Source of the DNA: CAWCBG01 sp963793845
GTDB taxonomy: Bacteria; Acidobacteriota; Terriglobia; Terriglobales; Acidobacteriaceae
Direction: 5' to 3'
Assembly: GCA_963793845.1 (NCBI GenBank)
Contig: CAWCBG010000002.1
Coordinates: 186,001-250,000, forward strand
Length of the DNA: 64,000 nt
Part shown: positions 7,655 to 14,005 of the stretch, piece by piece
Numbering within the stretch: the first letter of the stretch is position 1
How the letters are laid out: the number at the start of each line of letters is the position of its first letter
Translations under genes and position numbers: made by a program
The notes under the pieces: generated by a model
Database searches by the model: none
Told to the model about the DNA's origin: nothing
What the model saw: only the letters and a program-made list of their open reading frames with translations

Positions 7655-8778
7655 GCCGGCCACGCCAGCGCCGGCGTCGCCGCTTTCCGGTGTTCGTAAC
7701 TGTAATACGCTGCGCACGATCCCTCCGACGAAACCATTAGCGCGCCCACGGGATGCTCCGGCGTACACTCTTTACCGAAGAGCTTGCACTGCGCGGGTTT
7801 CAGAACGCCTTTCAGCACTTCACCACACTGTGCCGCCTTGGGATCGGTGACCCGCACCCCAGGCACGCTGAAACGCTGCTCCGAATCCCACTCAGCATAG
7901 CTATTGCGAATGCGAAGCGCCGATTGCGAAATGAAGCCAAGTCCACGCCATTCAAAATAGGGCCGCAGCTCGAAGACTTCGGCCATCACCTTCAAAGCGG
8001 CGCGATTGCCTTCCCACGGCACGACCCGCTTGTACTGGTTCTCGACCTTGGCCTCGCCGGCCTTTAGTTGGCGCAGGAGCATGACAATCGACTGCAACAG
8101 GTCGAGCGGCTCAAAGCCGGAGACAACGATCGGCTTGTGTTCGTTGGCTGCGATCCATTCGTAGGGACGGCACCCGATCACCGTCGACACATGGCCGGGG
8201 CCGATGAAGGCGTCCAGACGCATATCGGGCGAATCGAGGATCGCGCGAATCGCGGGGATAATCGTCACGTGATTGCAGAACAGCGAGAAATTGTGGATGC
8301 CTTCAGCTTTAGCCCGCAGGATCGTCAACGCCGAGGACGGAGCGGTGGTTTCAAAGCCGATGGCGAAAAACATTACGTGCTTGTCGGGATTAGCTTTGGC
8401 CAGCTTGAGCGCGTCGGAAGGCGAATAGACGATGCGCACGTCCATGCCGCGTGCCTTGTGTTCCAAGGGACTGCCATGCACACCCGGCACCCGCATCATG
8501 TCGCCGAACGCGGCGAAAATCACGTTCGGATCTTTCGCCAGGGCAAGACCATCGTCGATTCGGCCCATCGGCAGAACGCAGACCGGACAGCCCGGCCCAT
8601 GAATCAGCTCGAGGTTGGACGGCAAAATATCTTTCAGCCCGAAGCGATAGATCGCATGGGTATGGCCGCCGCAGACTTCCATCAGGCGGTAATGCCTGGC
8701 CGGATCCGCCAGGCGACGGATCTCCTCGGCAGTTTTCGCAATAACGTCGGGATCACGAAACTCATCAACAAATCTCAT
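7651..8778 (-). CDS. hypD: Hydrogenase maturation protein HypD
   Basis: HypD is the 4Fe-4S scaffold protein which, with HypC, builds the Fe(CN)2CO unit. The 375-aa length is typical. Signature motifs are MEVCGGHTHAIYRFG (residues ~33-47), HGPGCPVCVLP (~60-70) and the C-terminal cysteines in AAQCGEVL, PAQCKLFGKEC and SEGSCAAYY. GFETTAPSSA and GPGHVSTVIG are also characteristic. It lies between hypC and hypE, with a 4-base overlap to hypE, and starts at an ATG preceded by TTTGAGGG. Confidence 0.97.
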   Translation of the reverse strand: MRFVDEFRDPDVIAKTAEEIRRLADPARHYRLMEVCGGHTHAIYRFGLKDILPSNLELIHGPGCPVCVLPMGRIDDGLALAKDPNVIFAAFGDMMRVPGVHGSPLEHKARGMDVRIVYSPSDALKLAKANPDKHVMFFAIGFETTAPSSALTILRAKAEGIHNFSLFCNHVTIIPAIRAILDSPDMRLDAFIGPGHVSTVIGCRPYEWIAANEHKPIVVSGFEPLDLLQSIVMLLRQLKAGEAKVENQYKRVVPWEGNRAALKVMAEVFELRPYFEWRGLGFISQSALRIRNSYAEWDSEQRFSVPGVRVTDPKAAQCGEVLKGVLKPAQCKLFGKECTPEHPVGALMVSSEGSCAAYYSYEHRKAATPALAWPA

Positions 8779-8837
8779 CGTGCCCTCAAAGGCCCATAAC
8801 CAGAATACTCGCGCCTCCTGCTCACAGGCGAGGTATT

Positions 8838-9134
8838 TCAGGAGTAGTTCGGAGGCTCCTCACCATCTTCCAGGCCATAGCCCCGCACCTCCTGCATGGC
8901 CAGCTCGCTCTCGCCGAGCATGATGAGCGTCTGCATTTGTTCGCGCGCGTCCTGCTCGCTGATCTTGCTCATGGCAAAGCCCACGTGGATGAGCACCCAG
9001 TCGCCCGACTCGGGCATATCATTCTCCAGCAGTCCCAGGTCAACCTTGCGGCGGACGCCCGCCACTTCCACCGTAGCCAGGTATGGCATTCCGGGAAACA
9101 GCTCAAGCACTTTGCCGGGTATGGCAAGACACAT
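8838..9134 (-). CDS. hypC: Hydrogenase maturation chaperone HypC
   Basis: A small (98-aa) chaperone that carries the Fe(CN)2CO precursor with HypD to the large subunit. The essential N-terminal MCLAIPGKV is intact, with Cys2 exposed after Met removal. The OB-like body (VDLGLLENDMPESGDWVLIHVGFAM) and the helix SKISEQDAREQMQ are typical. An acidic C-terminal tail (EDGEEPPNYS) extends slightly beyond shorter HypC proteins. It lies 59 bases upstream of hypD and downstream of the YceI-like gene, in the same direction. Confidence 0.96.
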   Translation of the reverse strand: MCLAIPGKVLELFPGMPYLATVEVAGVRRKVDLGLLENDMPESGDWVLIHVGFAMSKISEQDAREQMQTLIMLGESELAMQEVRGYGLEDGEEPPNYS

Positions 9135-9170
9135 TCGCTACCTCATTTCTCCTGTCAAGACTCCCACCCA

Positions 9171-9830
9171 TCAGCTCTGCTGGCGGGCCACGATATCGAA
9201 CGAGAACTTGACCTCGTCCTTCACCTTCAAACCTCCGCCTATGGCGGAAACCGGTTTGATATTGTAGTCCGTCTGCCGCAAAGAGAACTCGCCGAAAGCC
9301 CGGAGCATGTCGCCGGTCAGAGCCAGAGTCGCCGGCACCTTTTGTGACCTGGTCACACCATGCAAGATGAGTTGACCGTTCAGGATCACATTCGACTGGC
9401 CATTGTCGGATTTGTTCACCGTTACGCCGGACACATCGAAGGTTATTTCAGGATATTTCGCGGTCTCCAGCACCTTCTCCCGCATTTCCGTCTCAATGTC
9501 GCGCCGGTCCTTGTCGCTGATGTTGTCGGTCACGCTCAGCGAGTCAGCGCGAATGACGAGGTGCATGGTTGACTTCTCGACCTGTTCGCCATCGAAGTAG
9601 ATCTCCCCCTTTAGATCACGAATGGCAATCTTGGGGTTGTGGCCAAACGCCGACAGCAATCCGCTGGCAAACGCCTGAACGGTGAATCGGCTCACCATCG
9701 CATTGATCACGTAGCGCTGACCAACCGCCGCGGCTTGCGGGGTCAGCGGTGAGCCGGCTTCCTGATGAACACCTGTGCTTTCGAGCAAGCGGAATAGCCC
9801 CCTTCCCGAGGAGTGGTAGAGAGGAACCAT
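9171..9830 (-). CDS. YceI-family lipid/isoprenoid-binding-like protein
   Basis: A 219-aa protein whose residues ~38-215 match the YceI beta-barrel: opening RYVINAMVSRFTVQAF, the central GEIYFDGEQVEKSTMHLVI, EKVLETAKYPEITFDVSG, and the closing LRQTDYNIKPVSAIGGGLKVKD pattern. Characterised YceI-fold proteins bind long isoprenoid or quinone-like lipids. I see no signal peptide, unlike many YceI proteins, so it is probably cytoplasmic. The N-terminal ~35 residues lack family resemblance and the true start may be internal. Its place between the small membrane protein and hypC, in the same direction, makes a role linked to the hydrogenase plausible, perhaps in quinone handling, but this is inference. 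Confidence 0.82.
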   Translation of the reverse strand: MVPLYHSSGRGLFRLLESTGVHQEAGSPLTPQAAAVGQRYVINAMVSRFTVQAFASGLLSAFGHNPKIAIRDLKGEIYFDGEQVEKSTMHLVIRADSLSVTDNISDKDRRDIETEMREKVLETAKYPEITFDVSGVTVNKSDNGQSNVILNGQLILHGVTRSQKVPATLALTGDMLRAFGEFSLRQTDYNIKPVSAIGGGLKVKDEVKFSFDIVARQQS

Positions 9831-9844
9831 GCAGGACGGCGTTT

Positions 9845-10078
9845 CTACATAGCCCTTAATCTTAGATACCGTTCGAGGTCCGGAAGAGCGCCTTGCACCA
9901 GGCCCCCGACGCCGATCTTGTTTAAATATTTCTGAGCTACAGGATTCGACAGAATCAATCCTGCGCCAAAAACCATGAGTGCGATACCGCTCAACATCAT
10001 GAGAGTGTCACGATCGCCGTCGTGGCCGGTTCCATTGGTTTCGTGCCTCGTGTCGCGTGCCAGAGCTGCTGTTGCCAC
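9845..10078 (-). CDS. Small membrane protein with C-terminal PDLxRYL motif (DUF6893-like)
   Basis: A 77-aa protein with a charged hydrophilic N-terminus (residues 1-25), one transmembrane helix (MMLSGIALMVFGAGLILS, ~27-44), a short amphipathic stretch, and a C-terminus ALPDLERYLRLRAM. The same tail pattern, PDLxRYL followed by four residues and Met, ends the 40-aa protein at 20896-21018 on the other side of the locus. Small proteins of this type (I believe DUF6893) accompany high-affinity hydrogenases in Actinobacteria and Acidobacteria. It could anchor or dock the otherwise soluble enzyme to the membrane. The family name is from memory and was not checked. Confidence 0.72.
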   Translation of the reverse strand: MATAALARDTRHETNGTGHDGDRDTLMMLSGIALMVFGAGLILSNPVAQKYLNKIGVGGLVQGALPDLERYLRLRAM

Positions 10079-10100
10079 AGGTTTATCCTCCTTGCCGTTC

Positions 10101-10940
10101 TTACTGTCCCGAGCCCGGCCATTCGCCTGCCAGGACTTTGTCGATCACAGATTCCACCAGTTTTACGGCTTCTGCGAGTGAGCCCTTAACGGGCTCGCTC
10201 AAACCCATCAACCCTTCGTCCGGGCCCAGCGTCGCAGGCTCACAGCCGACGAGCAACACCCGCCTCAGCGGCCCACCCATAGAAGCGGCCAGCCGCAGGA
10301 TCTTCACCGGATCCATGGCATGCGCGTCGACATCGGCGCTCTCCGCCTGCTCCGCGCCGAGCGAAGCCAAATCGGGCTCGACCACATACAACGTTCCCGG
10401 CACGTCGCCATGCGGATATGCGTCAATGAGGATGGTGGTCTCATAGCCATCCTGGAGGGCATAGGCCAGATCGAAGCCGCGAATGCCGAAGTCGCCGACT
10501 CGCACCCCCGCGGGCAGATTGCGCTGGGCGAGCTCTCTTGCCACCTCGACCCCAAAGGCATCATCGCCCATGAAGATATTGCCGATACCCGCGACCAGGA
10601 TGCGAGGCTTCTCAACCGCTTTGGCCTGCGCCTGTTCGTGAGGCGGCAACGGTTCTACTTCGGTGGCGTCGAAGAAAAAACGGTGCCCCGGCTGCCGCAG
10701 CAGCCCCATGTCACGGCCTGGATCATCGTCCAGCACAACGCAGACGTGAACCTTGCCTTCGTAGTCCTGCTCGATCGCTTCGATGGCCGCAATCTGGCCG
10801 GCCAGCGCAATATCGAGCACATCACCACCCTTGCCCGGGCGCAGTCTCACACGGTCTCCGACACGCACCTGCGCTCCGCCAATCTCAACGCTCTCGACCG
10901 GCGACTTGTCTTCCAGCAGCTGCCACTCCCACTCGTTCAT
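10101..10940 (-). CDS. Hydrogenase maturation protease with an extra N-terminal domain
   Basis: Residues ~112-279 are an M52-type (HybD/HycI) endopeptidase, which removes the large-subunit C-terminal peptide once nickel is in place. Visible are ILVAGIGNIFMGDDAFGVEV (Ni-sensing acid), the Asp of TILIDAYPHGDVPGTLYVV and the His of VDAHAMDP. Residues 1-110 form a beta-rich, SH3/Rieske-accessory-like module (VRVGDRVRLRPGKGGD, HVCVVLDDDPGRDMGLL) that standard ~160-aa proteases lack. The predicted substrate is HhyL, encoded ~3 kb upstream, which has a 21-residue C-terminal extension. The ATG overlaps the stop of the preceding gene by 4 bases. Confidence 0.9.
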   Translation of the reverse strand: MNEWEWQLLEDKSPVESVEIGGAQVRVGDRVRLRPGKGGDVLDIALAGQIAAIEAIEQDYEGKVHVCVVLDDDPGRDMGLLRQPGHRFFFDATEVEPLPPHEQAQAKAVEKPRILVAGIGNIFMGDDAFGVEVARELAQRNLPAGVRVGDFGIRGFDLAYALQDGYETTILIDAYPHGDVPGTLYVVEPDLASLGAEQAESADVDAHAMDPVKILRLAASMGGPLRRVLLVGCEPATLGPDEGLMGLSEPVKGSLAEAVKLVESVIDKVLAGEWPGSGQ

Positions 10941-11998
10941 TGCGAGTCCTCCTTGAGTGGCCGCAAGCCGCGGAGTGCCCCGTGCAGCTTCATGAACTGC
11001 TCGACTGGCATGTTCTCGGTCCGTTCCAGCATCTGGCGCGCGCGCTCGTCCGACTCGCGCATCTCGCGTTTCTCCTCGTCAGTCATGGTCATGATGCGGA
11101 GAGAAAGTATCTCGTCAATCTCGGTGCCGTCGAATAGATCGCCGGCACTCTCAGGCGCAATCTGCGGGTAGTCATACAAAATGATCGGCGAAGCCAGTAT
11201 GGTGTCGAATTGTCCTTCTTCGCCGATCAGAACGGGAAACGCGCCTTCGCTGTGGCAATCGTCGACCATCGTCTGCAAGGATTCGGGCGGATCGAGGAGG
11301 GACACGAACCCTCCGCCGTCGACTCCAAGCACGATGTGCGCGGACACTAGCGAATGCATCAGCGCGTAGTCACGGGTGATGTGCGCAGCGTCATCAATCC
11401 AGGTGATATTCCTGACACTCACGCTCACCTTGAACAATCCATCCGCGACCTGCTGGGCTCGCACCTCAACCCTGCCGTCCATCGAGTACTGAGTTCTTAC
11501 GATGCGGCCTCGCAACTCACCGTCGCTCCCGCGCAAGACTTCCTCGCTGATGCTGGCGGGAAGATCAAATGGGCGTTGCAGGGAATGCCGGCTCAGCGCT
11601 TCGAGATCAGTCGAGGAGATATCGAGCTCGCGCTCAACCGCTTCCTGCCAGGAGTAGAAAGTCTGACCGTCAACCATGAGGCTTTTGACCGGCTGAAACT
11701 CGCGCGTGAGATGGTTCCCTTCAAGCTTTGGTTCGCTCGCCCCCTCCACCGAGCGCTCCATGAGCTGCAAGAACCGCACGTGAACCTGCAGTTCCGCGAG
11801 ACCGCTTCCCTGCACCAGGCACTCGGTGTGCATCGTCCACGGATCGGTTCCCTTTTGCGCTTCACTGAATGCTTGCGGATAGACCACGCCAAAGTTGAAG
11901 CGCTGCTGATTCTTCACCGCCGATGGCCGGTAGGGATAGAGCATGTATCCCTCGTAGAGCACGGCTTTGGCGATGCGGTCAGCGGCGGCCGTATTCAT
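10937..11998 (-). CDS. Conserved hydrogenase-locus protein, unknown function
   Basis: I do not recognise this 353-aa protein. It has no signal peptide or membrane segment and only a few cysteines, so it is likely soluble and cytoplasmic. The N-terminus ADRIAKAVLYEGYMLYPYRPSAVKNQQRFNFGV has a pattern I associate with proteins in other hhy clusters. The middle alternates strands (GRVEVRAQQV, FKVSVSVRNIT), followed by SLVSAHIVLGVDGGGFVSLLDPP, and the C-terminus is helical and charged (TDEEKREMRESDERARQML). It overlaps the genes on both sides by 4 bases (ATGA), so production is tightly coupled with the DUF6084-like protein and the protease. This argues for a dedicated role in assembling or docking the enzyme. 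Confidence 0.78.
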   Translation of the reverse strand: MNTAAADRIAKAVLYEGYMLYPYRPSAVKNQQRFNFGVVYPQAFSEAQKGTDPWTMHTECLVQGSGLAELQVHVRFLQLMERSVEGASEPKLEGNHLTREFQPVKSLMVDGQTFYSWQEAVERELDISSTDLEALSRHSLQRPFDLPASISEEVLRGSDGELRGRIVRTQYSMDGRVEVRAQQVADGLFKVSVSVRNITWIDDAAHITRDYALMHSLVSAHIVLGVDGGGFVSLLDPPESLQTMVDDCHSEGAFPVLIGEEGQFDTILASPIILYDYPQIAPESAGDLFDGTEIDEILSLRIMTMTDEEKREMRESDERARQMLERTENMPVEQFMKLHGALRGLRPLKEDSQ

Positions 11999-12645
11999 GA
12001 CTTCACTTCCTCCTCGACCGCGCGAAACAAGCTCTCCAGTGCTTGCTCCCAGGTGGGAATTCCTCGCTCCACCTTGTACTGATACAACCGGTCAAAAGCA
12101 TGACGCTCCAGGCAAAGCCAGGCCGTACCCGGATAGTAGGCTTCCATCAGGTCTTGCCAGACCTTCACCGGCATCCGAAAGCGGACTTCCTTATCCCAGG
12201 GAATCGGCATGACCTGCAGCAGCCCGTCGCCCTGTGCGTAGAAAACCGTTCCGCTGAATTGCACGCACAGGGGAACCTCTCCCTCAATCAGTCCGGCAAA
12301 ATACTTGGTAGCGGCCACATTGAAATCGAAGGTGCACGGGACGGGAAGGCTGACCTGGGTGCTGCCTTGGAAGGCGGGGACAATCACGCTGGCATGGGTC
12401 CAGAGAAATGTCTTAAGGGTCTTGCCCCAGCGCTCGGGCTCGCCGAAAAGATCCAGCAGGCTCTCCTGCTCCTGAGAGTTGTACCGGCGACGCGTCGCTT
12501 CGAGCATTACCTGTGCCCGCAACGCAACGGTATGAACTCGTTCCTCAGCGGGGCTGTTGGTCAAACGCAGCTTGAATGACAATTGCGGCGCGACCGCAAA
12601 TGGCTCAACCTCGATCTTCTCCAAATCAAAGCGAAGGTCAGGCAT
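11995..12645 (-). CDS. DUF6084-like hydrogenase accessory protein
   Basis: The start is taken at the internal ATG (MPDLRFDLEK), because GGAGG lies just upstream and it overlaps the previous stop by 8 bases, giving 216 aa. Recognisable features are the opening MPDLRFDLEKIEVEP, a beta-rich middle (LPVPCTFDFNVAATKYF), and the C-terminal LCLERHAFDRLYQYKVERG-IPTWEQALESL block, which I associate with DUF6084. Members of that family occur with group 1h hydrogenases. The biochemical role is not established to my knowledge. No cofactor motif or membrane segment is present, so a structural or assembly role is more likely than catalysis. Confidence 0.8.
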   Translation of the reverse strand: MPDLRFDLEKIEVEPFAVAPQLSFKLRLTNSPAEERVHTVALRAQVMLEATRRRYNSQEQESLLDLFGEPERWGKTLKTFLWTHASVIVPAFQGSTQVSLPVPCTFDFNVAATKYFAGLIEGEVPLCVQFSGTVFYAQGDGLLQVMPIPWDKEVRFRMPVKVWQDLMEAYYPGTAWLCLERHAFDRLYQYKVERGIPTWEQALESLFRAVEEEVKS

Positions 12646-13297
12646 TGCCTTGCCCTCCAACGACCATAGCGTTGCTGCGCAATCCGTTAAAGTACTCCGC
12701 GATCTGCTGCCATACTTCAGTTCCGCCGGAGAATCCCCGCCACTGGCTGCGAATCAGGCCCACCAGCTTGAAGCATTGATCGATGGGCAATAAGTAATAC
12801 TCAGCCTGGGAGAAACCGCGGGAGTGCCCGATACGGTTGACCAGCAGCGCTTCTACGTCCACTTCCATCTTCGCTATGTGCGAATTGTCGCTCTCAATTT
12901 CGCTCCATGCTTCCAAAGAAAGCAATGACTCGGTCGCACCCGCCGGACTCGGATACATCGCGACCACGCGCGCTTCCGGACTGCTGTGGAAGAAGAAGGC
13001 CATGTTGATTGGGATCATCAGGCTGTCCCACTGCGCGTCGGTCATGTGGAAATCCGCCAGCATCCGAATCTGCCGTGGCACCCGCTTAAATTTTGCGCCG
13101 GCGCGGCCGCTGAACAGCAAGGCGCACGCGTCGCACGAGCATGCCAGCTTGCGCGCTATGGGATCGATAAGATGCGGGTGCTCGGAAGCGATCTCGGCAC
13201 TGCACAGTTCGCAACGCTCGACCGTGCGAGGACGGCGCGCAAACTGCCGCAGCACTCCAAACGCACTTTCGAGCGTGGGCGATTCCTTAGTCGCCAT
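12638..13297 (-). CDS. DUF5947-like Cys-rich hydrogenase accessory protein
   Basis: A 219-aa protein with a compact metal-binding N-terminal module: ERCELC (residues ~27-32), EHPHLID (~39-45) and LACSCDACALLF (~52-63). The Cys/His spacing could hold zinc or an iron-sulfur centre. The remainder is a mixed alpha/beta domain with IPINMAFFFHSSPEARVVAMYPSPAG and EYYLLPIDQCFKLVGLIRSQWRGF. This architecture matches what I recall of DUF5947, found near group 1h hydrogenases. The start overlaps the end of the Nfu-like gene by 11 bases, and the 3' end overlaps the DUF6084-like start. A part in electron transfer or cluster delivery is possible but unproven. Confidence 0.8.
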   Translation of the reverse strand: MATKESPTLESAFGVLRQFARRPRTVERCELCSAEIASEHPHLIDPIARKLACSCDACALLFSGRAGAKFKRVPRQIRMLADFHMTDAQWDSLMIPINMAFFFHSSPEARVVAMYPSPAGATESLLSLEAWSEIESDNSHIAKMEVDVEALLVNRIGHSRGFSQAEYYLLPIDQCFKLVGLIRSQWRGFSGGTEVWQQIAEYFNGLRSNAMVVGGQGNA

Positions 13298-13889
13298 AAT
13301 TTGCCGCCATTGACGGATGCGACGACGACTGTTGAGCCGGCTTCAGGGGCGCCGCAACCGTTAAATCATTCAGCGACACGAAGCCGCTCGCCGGCTTTCC
13401 TTCCAGCCCTTCTATGGACAGCGAAGCGATGTCGGGCGCGGCTTCGTAGATCGCATCCTCTACCGTTGCCTGAAGCGCCTTCGTGGTCGAGCCACACGTA
13501 TGTTCACCGGGGGTGACTCTTATGCGAACCGCGCCGTCATCGATCCCCAGCAGTTCCACGAGCGCCCCGTCGCGGCGCAACTTGGGCTCCAGCCGCTCCA
13601 CAGCCTTTGTCACTCGTTCTTCCAGGCTCTCGGGATGGAGCCCATACAACACCAGCAGGCTGCCGACGACCGGATCACGGCCCAATTGTCCAATGAGTTC
13701 CATTCCCGAGCCGCCTGCGCTGGCAATGATATCCAGCGCCCGGTCGAGACCGGTTCCGTGAAACTCCATGATCAGCTGGACAAGCTGGGTCGTCGCTGCT
13801 CGCACCGCCGGATCGGCGATCGCCTCGATCTCCTGAACCAGGGCGCCGATCCTCTGAACCCGCTGCTGGAAGTCTTTTTCGTTTGCCAT
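13287..13889 (-). CDS. NifU/Nfu C-terminal-domain-like protein with incomplete CxxC
   Basis: A 200-aa protein. Residues 1-85 are mostly helical (VQRIGALVQEIEAIADPAVR). Residues ~88-165 resemble the Nfu domain: RVTKAVERLEPKLRRDGALVEL, DDGAVRIRVT, then the site GEHTCGSTTKALQATVEDAI. Canonical Nfu carries C-x-x-C here to assemble a 4Fe-4S cluster; in this copy the first Cys is replaced (Glu129) and only Cys132 remains. It might still bind a cluster as a dimer with other ligands, or have lost carrier function. It lies directly downstream of hhyL and is coupled to the DUF5947-like gene, so its target is probably the four-protein hydrogenase set. Confidence 0.8.
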   Translation of the reverse strand: MANEKDFQQRVQRIGALVQEIEAIADPAVRAATTQLVQLIMEFHGTGLDRALDIIASAGGSGMELIGQLGRDPVVGSLLVLYGLHPESLEERVTKAVERLEPKLRRDGALVELLGIDDGAVRIRVTPGEHTCGSTTKALQATVEDAIYEAAPDIASLSIEGLEGKPASGFVSLNDLTVAAPLKPAQQSSSHPSMAANYGD

Positions 13890-13918
13890 GAGCCCTTCGC
13901 TTCCACCCGCAGAAAAAG

Positions 13919-13983
13919 GGAGTGAGATTGCAATTGCGTGACTACGAGCGCCACATCGCGGTTAACAACTGCCCTCTCACTCC
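13919..13983. repeat. 9-bp inverted repeat between hhyL and the nfu-like gene
   Basis: GGAGTGAGA at 13919-13927 and TCTCACTCC at 13975-13983 are exact reverse complements separated by 47 bases. In the transcript they could form a long-loop stem just after the large-subunit gene. There is no T-run, so partial termination or an RNA-processing site is more likely than a strong terminator. Confidence 0.4.
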
Positions 13984-14005
13984 GCTTGCAAGGAGGCGTT
14001 CCCGC

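Noticed and set aside
7655..7768. Longer HypE N-terminus reading into hypD
   Set aside because: The GTGA overlap start gives the normal family length, and the extra residues are unlike HypE.
8068..8799. 243-codon plus-strand frame across hypD
   Set aside because: hypD motifs on the minus strand are unambiguous.
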